A DNA stretch of 64,000 bases from Cinnamomum chago. Its lineage: Eukaryota; Streptophyta; Magnoliopsida; Laurales; Lauraceae. Both the position numbers and the translations under genes were made by a program. Under the pieces are notes generated by a model that searched no databases, was not told the origin of the DNA, and saw only the letters and a list, made by a program, of their open reading frames with translations. Of this stretch, positions 44,101-54,552 are shown piece after piece. Where the stretch lies: contig CP142453.1 in NCBI GenBank assembly GCA_038049695.1, positions 113,724,001-113,788,000 of the forward strand. The letters run 5' to 3'. Within the stretch, counting starts at the first letter, position 1. The number at the start of each line of letters is the position of its first letter.

Positions 44101-47100
44101 TGCTGCAAAGTTTCTCCTGAAAAGTTTCATTAGACATAAAAAATAAGAGAAGGTTGGTGCAAAAAGTAGTTTAGGGGAATAATTTTCTTCAACAATCAAG
44201 CTACTCCAAAAATGCCGGACTGTGACATGCAAGGTCTCAACAAATGAGAAATCAATAAGGGAGAAACCTCAGTTAAAGCACTCGTGTTCTGAAAACAGAA
44301 CTGATAATTTACTGGAACCAAGTCTGTATAGTGGCTGAAATCTTCCATGCACACCAAATCAGATATTACAAGTGCAGAATAAACATTTCATGAGTCTAAG
44401 GGTGAATATATTATACATATATAAATAACTATTAGGAAGAGAGCATGGCTCAAAATCAGTCACAGTCGCCATCATGATCGACCTTGAAAACTGTTATGAC
44501 GCAGCATCGCGTCGCGGTTTGCAGACATCTCGCGGTCCATCACAGTGCGAATTTTTTTTTATCCCAAAAAATCTGAGAAATATCCAAAAATTCTAGAATA
44601 TTATAATATGCTAGAAAATAATATTTTTTTCCATTAGTACACACTTTAAAGTAAAATATCAGTCCCCCAAGTCATAACATCCTATGTCGTTGTCTTATCT
44701 AAAACTTGTAAAGTCTATTCTGAATTAAATAAATTTACAAGTATATAATAAAATAATTTGAAATATCACAAATTTTACAAAATGCAACCATGATTTTGAA
44801 CTAACCATTACTATTAGTATTAAACACTTAAAAGTCAAGAAACAAGTAATAGTAGTGTAATACTCAATTACTCAACCATCAAGTAAGCTGACAATGAATT
44901 TCTACTTTCAAGTAGCATTTCTTGGAGGGTAATACTGAGAATCAAACTCCTGTGTTGCACTTTCGTAGTGCCACAGGGGGTATTGTGGTTGAGGAGGGCA
45001 GAAGCATTCATATGAGAATTCACCAAAATTTGGCAAATCATTTGAGTTTGAGGGGTGCTACTTGGACCGAATGGGGGACCGGGCCATGGTTCGGTCCCCC
45101 ATTCGGTCCAAGTAGACTTAATGTTTGAGTTTTGGTGAAAAGAGAGGCTAGGGAAGCTATAGCACCGTCTCAAGAAGCTCCACAGATGGTTTGGGGAAGA
45201 AAGAAAGGGCAAGAAAGTACAAAAACAAAAAAAAACATAGTCGGCCGATATTTTGACCATTTTGTCGGGGTCATTATGACCGTTATATTGAAAATATTGG
45301 CAATATGGACTGTTATTTTCACTTCTTTTTTTTATAACGGAACCGTTATGACCTTTATATTTAAAATATCGTAAGAGTCATTTTTTAAAACCATGGATGA
45401 GAGTCAGACAAGTAAAGAAATCTACACTGGCATAAATGGAAATACCTGACCCAAAACCAAAATAACATTCGTATTGAATGCCTCAATTGCATGAAGAAGC
45501 AACTGCAACCAAAATGTAAAGAAAGAAACAATAAATATCTTGCCCATGTCATTTCTATTAAGCAAAGGAAAACAACAAGTATCCAAAATTATGGACTTAA
45601 ATGGAATGTGTTTTTGCAGGAAGATAGACATTGCACATCGCAAAGCATAGGACTGTATGTGTGTGCATTTTGCACACAAACAATTTCCAGTGAAAACTGT
45701 ACCAATGTCTAGAAGTTAGGAGCACACACATGGGGGTCACCTATGATCATTCCAAACCCATCACACTCGCCTACTCCCATGAATTAGCAGATCTAAAATT
45801 GTCGCCCATCCTGCGGAGCAACCTTAAATGTTGGCACAAAAATCCACTTCATCTAAGGATAGAAATTGCTAAATTTCTCAGTCCCATAACCTGACTTAGG
45901 AGGCGATCCAGCCAACTGACCATGCCTGACCTGATCCACTACTGATCCTGCACAATTATATTTTTGAACTCATGCTAAATTTTAGAAAAATGAAGTTGAT
46001 AGTTGCATATTAATGAATCTTCAACTTAATCACGTTATCATTTTCTGATCAACATGAGGTTGTATATTGATGAATATCAAATATTTAATATATATATATA
46101 TATAGCTCAGATCCCACAGGTCAGATGAACATGGACTTGGAGCCAATTTGACATTTCATCAGACCCCACACTCTACACCCAGATCCAACCCGAAAGAGCT
46201 AAAAGATTGGCCCAGAACTGAGTACGAGGTTAAGCCAGGTCCAACAGATCATCAAGCCAACCTGACCCATTGGAAGCTCTAATCAAATGTTGAACATAAT
46301 TCCTCAAATGAGTTTTTAATAAAACATTCGAAAAGTACCTCATAGCCAACACCTTCTACCCAACCCATTGTGTTGATAACCATGCCAGCAGCTCGAGCTT
46401 CAGCATTACCAGCAAATTGTCTCTCAAGGGTTCGAGCAAGCTCCTTCACAAGCACTTTGTACAAATCTGCATTGGCACTGTGAAATTTTAAATTTAGAAA
46501 TGCTTCTCAAAACCTATAAATTAAAAGAAACTAGACTTGGATATACACTAATTCTAAACAGTCTAAACAAAAGGGTGGAATCAAAACATTTAAGGTTGGG
46601 TGTTATCACTTATTGCGCTTTTCACACCCATTTCCATGCAGCCAAATGTCCATTGTGGCATTTATACATAGCATGACACCAGTAACCAAGTCTTTTCCAA
46701 CAGCTTATTTGTTTCATAACCTGGCCCGAACCCATTACTATGCTACCATAAACTTCAAAATGGGTACCTTCATCTGACGTTCGAAAGCTTTAAATAAAAA
46801 GGTCGTACCAGGCATGCACCCAATGAATCACCAAGGTAACATAATAGCTTGAGGACTAGAGGCCTCAGGCCCTCAGCACTAGACAAGAGCATCTACAGTG
46901 GGCATGTATCTAATCTTCATGATGCCTGCCACCTTAGGACACGCAGCCACTAGGATACCATTTTAATTTCCATTTGAGGAAGAATGGCAAATCCAAACAT
47001 ATAGCCATTAAATGAAGAGAAACAATGATTCAGGGTTAATTAGGTTGTATGTTACTGAAATAGAACGAAAACAGTTACCTTGGCGTCGTGTGCCCAAAGA

Positions 47101-49154
47101 AATAGACAAGGGGCATTTCAAGTGGAATTCCTTCCACTGGATCAATTGGCATTTCAATTGGAGTCGCAGCAATACATCCGGGAATTGTTATGGATCCTTG
47201 ACCAATGTCCAAATCAACAAAAGTAGGCTTCCAACTTTGTTTAGATGCCCAGCTGAGAAGCATCGTTGACAAGCTGCTTTTTCCAGAGTCAGTTGGCCCT
47301 ACGACGATCACCCTGGGTCCCTGAACCATAGCAAGAGATTCAGAACAAAATGCAGAACTACAAACAAGAGATTGTAGAGGACCTTGTCCTGCACGTACAG
47401 GGCATGTGGTCAGGTGTCACTTCCCCCTCAGTTTAGGCTTCCACCTCAACTGAGTATTTTTACCAGTTGGACCCAAAAACATCAATTTGAATGAGCCATT
47501 ATCATTCCAAAGTACAGCTTCATTCCTAGAAGACCTTTTTCCCTTTCATCAACAATGCAGCTAACAAATCTTATACAAGAAGCCAATAAATTCAACAGAG
47601 GATAAATATATGGCATTAGAAATTTATGAGTGATATAAAACTAATTTGTCAAGATACTAAAGACATCAAAAAAACCACCTGAGAAGAATCTGCGCCACCA
47701 GCAGAGGACCCTTTAGCAAAAGCCCTTCTTGCATTCAATACAGCATGTACGTTCACATAGCTCACCATTGGTGTCTAAATATAGAACAAGACATGCATTA
47801 TTTAGGACAGAAGCCAATTTAAAAGCAAATCTATCATGCATAAAAAGGAAGTAGTGTCAAACACAACTGTGAGTCATTAGAGATACAAAGGAAAGATGTA
47901 GCTTACCTCATCAGCAACATATTCTACTTCACTAGGACCATTTACTTCAATTGTGGCACCATTCCAAGTAAAAACCTGATATAAGTGATAGAGTGAACGT
48001 TGGGTTGTCAGGCCCAACCTGTTGTATGTTGAAATAGTCAACCATTTAAACCAAATCACACCCATTCAAATATTGTATTCCCTATAGCTACAACAGCATA
48101 CACCGTATATCCATTCAAATATTGTATTCCCTAGTCTATAGGGAATACAATATTTGAATGGGTGTGATTTGTAACATACAACAGGTTGGGCCTGACAAAC
48201 CAACGTTCACTCTATCAATAAGCCAGTGATTTCATATCAGAACTATATCCACAAGAGGGCATGTATCAGATCAAAATGTTAATGCTGACTGAACGAAGCT
48301 CACTGTTTATGATCTTAAGGAAAACATTTGCATTTTTTAAAATGGTAAAGAATCTATTAAGCTAAAGCTCAAATAATATCAAACATAAGCCAAAGCCAAA
48401 GCCAAAGCCAGCAGTGTAATGATCAAAATTCAAAACAAGCAATGGTGTTAGGAGAGGTTTGTGCTTATTCAGAAGCCAAAGCCAGGTATCAACTTAATAT
48501 GATATGAATGTAGTAGGACAGTTTGCACATTCTCATTCATGTGGGTTACTCAAAACATATTCTATTTAGTTTGATAGAGTTCATAATCATTCAATTTTGT
48601 AATGGTTGCCATGCTCCCTCAATTGGTCTGGAAAGAAAGTAATCTGATACAGAGACTCTCTGCTTTAGAGAGCCTCATTTAATTAATGTCTCTCCACAAT
48701 CCCCATCCAATACAGTTAACAATTTAGGGTTTTGTTCAGAACAAACAAACACACAACCCTCCAACACATGTAATCTCATTTCTTTCACACACACTTGCTC
48801 AATAGAGGAAACCAAATGGACAAAGATCCAATCTTTCCGTTTTGCAATGCAGTTCCACTGCTTGTTGTATTGGGGATATGTGTCTAACCCTAACAGGAAA
48901 GGCATCAGCTAGAAACCAAATGCCTAATTCGAACGCGGATTATCTCTCGTTGCTTTTGAGAGTGGGGGGAGGGAGAGAAAGATTACAGCGAATTTGTGGC
49001 GAGGGGGGAAAGTGATCCAGTTCTCGGGAGGGAGTTCAGTGCCGAAGATCTCAGCAGCGCCTGAGTTGAGACGAAGGCGTATGGAAGTTTCCATGCCCAC
49101 TTCGATTCTCAGCTCGCTTTCCTTTCCCAACTCGAACCGTCGGCTTGTCGTCAT
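41138..49154 (-). CDS. CLP1: CLP1 homologue, mRNA 3'-end processing factor (424 aa, ten exons)
   Basis: Nuclear subunit of the pre-mRNA cleavage and polyadenylation machinery (CF II in animals, CF IA in yeast); animal CLP1 is also an RNA 5'-kinase. Exons on the minus strand: 49154-48987, 47975-47907, 47774-47679, 47320-47079, 46477-46339, 45502-45446, 44116-43982, 42432-42197, 41351-41307, 41225-41138. All borders are GT..AG and in phase, giving 424 aa plus TAA; human CLP1 is 425. The N-terminal beta domain spans residues 1 to about 110. The Walker A motif is GPTDSGKS (119-126) and the Walker-B-like stretch is FVDLDIGQGS (146-154). The C-terminal domain comes from exons 7-10 and ends GSLTWLES. 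No lesion is seen. Introns hold a retroposon (41372-41557), a hAT element with a 74-bp foldback insert, and a foldback duplication beside exon 2. Confidence 0.96.
41372..41557 (-). mobile_element. short retroposon (LINE 3' end) in CLP1 intron 9
   Basis: On the minus strand it ends in TTTAATACAATTTACCCATT then a short A run, a common plant LINE terminus. Flanked by AAAATTAACAGAA (41359-41371) and AAAATCAACAGAA (41558-41570), 12 of 13 matching. It lies 7 bases upstream of the exon 9 acceptor side (41351), close to where branch point and pyrimidine tract must act. The intron is counted here as the one between exons 8 and 9. Confidence 0.6.
44444..45395. mobile_element. second copy of the CATGGTTTAAA hAT-type family (952 bp), in a CLP1 intron
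   Basis: Ends CATGGCTCAAAATC and TTTTTTAAAACCATG, flanked by GAAGAGAG (44436-44443) and GATGAGAG (45396-45403), 7 of 8 matching. The left 200 bases align with the inverted right part of the element at 9801-10693 (shared CGCGGTC, GTGCGAATTTTTTTTTATCC, ATATCCAAAAA, TTCCATTAGTA). It lies between CLP1 exons 6 and 7 and contains the 74-bp foldback insert. Confidence 0.75.
45050..45123. mobile_element. 74-bp foldback insert with 9-bp target duplication, copy A
   Basis: Bounded by the direct repeat TTTGAGTTT (45041-45049 and 45124-45132). It holds a perfect inverted repeat with 24-bp arms (45058-45081 and 45092-45115) around a 10-base loop containing CCATGG. It aligns gaplessly with the 74-bp insert at 56940-57013. 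The extreme ends are not inverted repeats and there is no poly(A) tail, so the mechanism is unclear. Confidence 0.65.
47986..48217. repeat. foldback duplication in CLP1 intron 1 beside the exon 2 acceptor
   Basis: Left arm 47986-48087 and right arm 48136-48217 are near-identical inverted copies; the left carries about 20 extra bases in the middle. The 48-base loop contains a further direct copy of the arm end (CATTCAAATATTGTATTCCC at 48111-48130). The stem begins 10 bases from exon 2 (47975), so it overlaps the expected branch-point region. Confidence 0.85.
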
Positions 49155-49525
49155 CTCTCTCTTACAAACCCACAGGCCCCAACCAAGTGCCAAACAGGAG
49201 AACGGCGTAGGAGTGAACAATGAGTGAAATAAAACTTTAGAAGGCGGTGGAATTAAGCACACTGTTTGTGTGGAATCAATGCGTTTTGGTAATATGTTAT
49301 CGACCGTTCATGTTATTACTTATTAGGACGCAACCTCTTACAAAATAGATGCCCATGGGAGGATGGGTTTTGAAAACATGGTGTCGATCATGTTTTATTC
49401 CAAATTGTTGCCTGATTTTGTTTGTTTCTAACTTGGGTGCTTTTTGTTGTTGGAACGATGATGATGGTAATAATATTAGTAATGTTGTTTGTGGTTAGAT
49501 GGGGTCATGTAGATCTTATAATCAA

Positions 49526-52018
49526 AAGGATTTTATCAAAAGAAAAATCACTCTTTAATTGGCCAATGCACCAAAAATGTCATTTTAGCCAAACCTACAC
49601 CAAACTAGCCTTCCCGCCTAGAAATCCTTCTTTTTTTACCATTATTTTATAGGGTCAACGCCTACCCTTATTTTTATATTGAGGGTCGTTGTGGACCCAG
49701 ACTATAATGCACCAAGGTCGACGTCGACCCTGGCATTCACATCAATACATGTGTCACTATCAATCCTAACAATGTTAAGAAAATTTAAAGGTATTTCATA
49801 TCTAAATTTAAGAATCAGGGTTTGATTGAGGTACCACGTTCATTCATACAAGAATGATTTCGAGACATTTGATTTGCTATTATGGTGTCAAGGGGGTCAC
49901 AAGAATCCAAAGTGGAAGACAAATCTTAAAGACTAGTGCCTAAATTGCGGCCACAAGTTGGGCCCAAGAATAGGACATGTGACGAAAACATAACTTCTCT
50001 AATCCAAGCTGTAAGTGCAGAAATAATAATACTTACAAGATCAGGATGCCTCTTAGGACTTACTCAATGCATGGAGGAGATAGCTGCGACGACCTGAGCC
50101 TGAAAGAGGAGAAAGACAAAGGTCAGAGGACCCTGGCTATGGGCAGCGCAGGGCTCTCCGATGCTTAAGTCAGCAATGAATCGGAGAAGAAGAAGAAGAA
50201 GAAGAAAGACTGAGTGTCCCTGTGAGAATGCTTACCCCCTGCTCCCTTTGGCTCATGCCTTATATATGGGACAGTCTTGGGTGAATGCCAGTGGGCTTGG
50301 TGATGTGACCTGGGTCACATCAGCCCACAAAGTCATTAATGAAGGTCCATCATAGCCCACACTGCATTTAATGTGGGTCCGATCAGCCCACAATGCATTT
50401 AATGCCAGTCACATTGGGCCTGATCTTGCCCTGATCTGGTGGTAGCTGATGTCCCATCAGATCCCTTCCTTGGGCCTTGCCACGAGAGGGCCGTGGCTGT
50501 TAGCTGCAAGCGCAATACTGCATCGCCGAGCTCGCATTGCCGAGACTGGACGGTATGCGCGGCCGAACTGAATTCTGTTCGGCCGAAACCAGCGCGTAGT
50601 GCCGAGACCGAAGTGGATCGGATCATAGCCGAGATCAAGGGACGTGGTCCCCCAAACAGTAGCTAACCGAGCACACCCTAGCCGAGACCAAGAGAAACTG
50701 GTTCACTGAATGGGCCCCCACACACAAGCATTTCCAAACAGTTTCAACAGCCCAAACAATTTTGATCCCAGTTAAAAAAGTTCTCATTACCGTGATGTTA
50801 TTATACAAGAGCTTTAAGGCATGTACGAAGATATCATAAAGAGCTATCTCTCAACGATTTTCCTACAATCAAATATCACAACCCCAATTGATAGTGTCTC
50901 TCAAGCTCTAGACTCTAATATAGATTAGGCAAATATCCGAAAAAAACTATCATGCCACTCATGTAAGAACATACTAAAAGACATGAATTAGCACATAAGG
51001 ACATATTTTTAAAATCAAAACAATAAATATGAACTATGGCTGAAGTTAAGAACTCGTACAAACCAAAACATGCATAGAGATCCAAATAGCTCTCACCGCC
51101 TACATCTTGGGAATTACAAATGTTTTGTCCCAAAATTCAAGATTTCAACATAGATAAGACTATCGAGATCAAAATTCTTTAGTTGTCTTTGTCACTGTAC
51201 TTTGGAAGAGAGGATAACATTCTAGCGTGTCATGTCTACACTGGTTTTGTTATAAGCAGACACCTATGGATGCACAACAACGTTTTTCAAAACAATCATT
51301 TGTTTTGGGTCTATATGTAATATAAATATTTCAATAAACTAGAAAGGGTTAGGGTTAAAAGTGCTTTAGTTGAGAACCCACCTTTGCAGAGAAGCATGTC
51401 CAACAAGTGTTTCAGGTGCGGATTGATTTCCTTCGGGATGGGTAATGGATTATTAACAATCTGAACATATGTACAATTTTCATATAAAAGACTCTGTACC
51501 AAAAATATATATATATAAAGAAATAAAAGATGAAAAAATAAATAAAAAATGGATGGTGCTCTCTCGCAGCAGAGGTAGCACCATGTCCTAAGTATCCTGT
51601 AGTGTGTCCCCATGCTAGCTTACATAGGTTAAGACCCACTACAATAGCAAATCAAATGTCTTGAAACTGTTCATTAATGAATGAATGGAGTACCTCAATC
51701 AAACCCCAATTCTTAATTTTAAATATGAAGTACCTTTAAATCTTTTTGATACTGTTAGAGTCAATAGTGACGCAGGTATTAACATTATGCCTTGACAAAA
51801 TGTAAATGTCAAGGTCGACGTCGACCCTGGTGCATTATAGTCAAGGTCGATGGCGACCCTCCACATAGAAAATGAGGGTCTACATCGACCCACGAAAAAA
51901 TGATAAAAAAAAAAGAAGTGTTTTTGGGCGCGAATGCTAGTTTGATGTGGGTTTGGTTAAAGTGACCATTTTGGTGTAATGGCCACCTAAAGTTTTTTTT
52001 TTTTTTTGTAAAATGCTC
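49526..52018. mobile_element. MULE-like non-autonomous element with about 360-bp terminal inverted repeats
   Basis: The left 49526-49885 and right 51655-52018 are inverted copies over their whole length; shared landmarks include TGGCCA, AGGTCGACGTCGACC, TTTAAAGGTA and GGTTTGATTGAGGTAC. Flanks TATAATCAA (49517-49525) and TAAAATCAA (52019-52027) form a 9-bp repeat with 8 matches, as for Mutator-like elements. The 1.8-kb interior shows no transposase and carries a nested solo LTR. Confidence 0.85.
50010..50724 (-). mobile_element. solo LTR of a Ty3/gypsy-type retrotransposon (715 bp), nested in the MULE
   Basis: On the minus strand it runs from TGTGTGGGGGCCC to CTGCACTTACA (TG..CA ends) and is flanked by an exact 5-bp duplication CAAGC (50005-50009 and 50725-50729). 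Inside are a TATATAAGG promoter box and, downstream of it, TTGCTGACTTAAGCATCGGA, a phrase common in plant gypsy LTRs just after the transcription start. There is no internal retroelement sequence on either side, so it is a solo LTR left by recombination. Confidence 0.88.
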
Positions 52019-52027
52019 TAAAATCAA

Positions 52028-53367
52028 TCTAGTTTCTTATCATAATCTTTGAGGCATGGAAGGTATTAAAATGAAAAAGTATGAAGTGTCTATTTCTTAT
52101 TTACATGGAGTAAGTATCGGTTTCAATGGACTTTTTTTATTTTTTGCAATCTATACAAAAATCACCTTCATTTCTTTCTTTTTTTTATGTGTATGGATGG
52201 TTTGGATATAAATTATATAATTTAAAGTACGTGGTTGAAGAAACAGTGAAATGTGAATATGCCAATCCTAGGAGGAATGTGATTATGAAATGTATGCTTC
52301 AAGTGGATGTGTGCTCCATGTGGTTGTTTGAGGAGTAGTGAAGTGTAGAAAGAAGTTTAAGGTGGACGTGTGCTTCAAACGGATGTTTGCAGAGAATGCT
52401 AGAATGTGATTGTTAAAACCCAAATGTGAAATTTGGAATGTGATACATGAATATGAATGTAAATGTATTTTGAAATCTAAAGTGTAATTTTTTTAAACTT
52501 GTGACAATTATACATGTCGATGAGAGGGAATATCGTTGCTTAACGAAGAATTAGAGAGAGAGAGAGGGAATATCGTTGCTTAATGAAGAAGTAGAGAGTG
52601 AGAGAGAGAGAGAAGTGACGGGAGGGCCCACATTGTTTATATCAAGATTTGAGGGCCTTTTTTATTCTTTAGCGATTCTAAAATGACTTTTTAGGAAAAA
52701 ATGTCAATTTTTTTATGCATTTAATTTCTTCGCCATTTTATTGCAACGTGACGATGGCTGTGAATTAAGCATTTTATCTGCCGAGGTTGAGTGAGGAGGT
52801 TGTTCACCTGTTTGTGCCGTTTACTTGCTTCCTTCCCATCCATTTTATCATTGGATTCGTGTGAAATTATAATCGTAGTCAAGCTTCTTTCTATTGATTT
52901 ATTTTTTTAGAAAGATTCTGTTTATATATATATATATTATTAACACGAGCATTCTTCAATAGACTTTGGTCTTTGTACTTAAGTTAAAAAAAAAAAAAAA
53001 AAAAACTATGTCATTTGAGTTTCATGAAATCCTTTTTTTTTTTTTTTAATCTTAGGTGCTTGTTTTGTGCTTCTTCCTAGTGGTTTGTTGGCAACACACA
53101 AGGTTTCAGTTGAACATGCGCTCCTTTTGTAGGGTACATAGGCATTGAAAGTTTAATTTAGTTTAAGAGCATTGAAAGTTTAAACTAATTAGTATAAGTC
53201 ACAATTTTGTTCTATTCGATTTATGCTGTTTTTTTAGCTTGATTTTTCACGTTTTTGTTGACTAATTGTGCGGGGGATGGTAAATGAAATGAGTTGAACT
53301 CATTTTACAGTCATCTTGAATTTTATTAGGTTCAGTTTGACATCTCTTAAATTTACCTCTTATTGTC
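52028..53367. other. intergenic, no gene seen
   Basis: AT-rich. A short direct duplication (GAGGGAATATCGTTGCTTAA at 52525-52544 and 52565-52584, each near a GA tract) and A/T homopolymers near 52986-53006 and 53034-53048 are present. Confidence 0.5.
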
Positions 53368-53370
53368 TTA

Positions 53371-53708
53371 GCCCATGTTTGACATCTCTATTTCATGTCT
53401 CTATTTCTCTAAATGTCTAAATCGGATAGAGGTTTGAACAATTAGAGCGTTTGGCACAAGATTTTAGGCTCTGCCTGCTTTAGACATTTAGAGGTAAATA
53501 CTCTAAAATCCAAATGCTCCAAAAGTGGGCATAATGAGAAATAGAGCTTTTGGGTCTTAAAATATAGAGGCAAGGTATTTAAAATAGATTCATGCATTAC
53601 CAAATGCGTTTTTTTTTTATCCTAGCATCTTTTTTTTATGACTCTTTTTTTAATGGCTCTATTTTAGATAGATCTATAAATAAAAGAGTAGAGATGCCAA
53701 ACAAGCCC
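53371..53708. mobile_element. Tourist/PIF-Harbinger-like MITE (338 bp)
   Basis: Ends GCCCATGTTTGACATCTCTA and, inverted, GGGCTTGTTTGGCATCTCTA, flanked by TTA on both sides (53368-53370, 53709-53711), the 3-bp target duplication of this superfamily. No coding capacity. Confidence 0.8.
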
Positions 53709-53733
53709 TTAAACCGGTTTAAAACAGACATTA

Positions 53734-54549
53734 GAGCGTTTGGATATATATTTTACTGTGTCCATTTGAAACAGGAATAATACATAAAATGTTTATTTTA
53801 TGTAGTCAAGAAAGTGGCCTGATTTCAAACAGAGACACATGTCTTAAGCGGAAAGACATTGCCATGAACAGTGAAATGGACATTAATCATGACAGTCCGG
53901 TTTTTCCAATTTTGCCTTACCTTATGGGACCCACAACCATGATCCACACCGTTAGAAATGTGAAAAATGCCCAACACGGCCACGTGTCTAAGTTTCAACC
54001 GTTGATCTTTCTCGAATCTCGAGATATTTGCAAAAAATCATGAGCCGTTTGATGTAATATTCCGAACATTGTGGGCCCCACAATCAAGATCTGAACCATC
54101 CATCCTCTTTGAAAATCTACAAATAGCTATGGGATCAAGTTTAAGGTGTTAACTCATTATAGATATTAAGATATTTGTTAAAAAGCATGAACCATTAGAT
54201 GTAAACAAGCTCTCTTTCATATTACTTATTGTCATTCCGGTTTTTATGAATTCTAAATTATTCTGGACCACTAAATGAAGATCCAAACCGCCTATAGTCA
54301 TTAAAATGTGGAACACGTGGTTGAGATAAAATTTCAACCGTTGAATGATCACAGATCTTGAGATATTTGTAAAATGCCCAGACCATTAGATCTATTTTTA
54401 CATGTGTCTTACCAAACAGTTTATTTTTAAAATATCTCTGTCTTACCAAACAGTCTATTTGTAAAACATCAATTTCAAACTGCTCCATTTGAAATAGATC
54501 TATATCATACAGATCTGTTTCGTAAAGATAAGATTTGCTAAACAATCCC
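53734..54549. mobile_element. second Tourist-like element, 22 bases from the first (816 bp)
   Basis: Ends GAGCGTTTGGATATAT and, inverted, GGGATTGTTTAGCAAAT, with TTA on both sides (53731-53733, 54550-54552). Repeated CCAAACAGT(T/C)TATTT motifs lie near the right end. The interior has no transposase. Confidence 0.6.
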
Positions 54550-54552
54550 TTA

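Noticed and set aside
43745-44137. 130-codon minus-strand frame as a stand-alone gene
   Set aside because: Only its first part (44116-43982) is coding, as CLP1 exon 7; the rest is intron.
44922-45128. Open frames through the hairpin at 45058-45115 with a WTEWG type peptide on both strands
   Set aside because: The similarity between strands comes from the inverted repeat itself, not from a protein.
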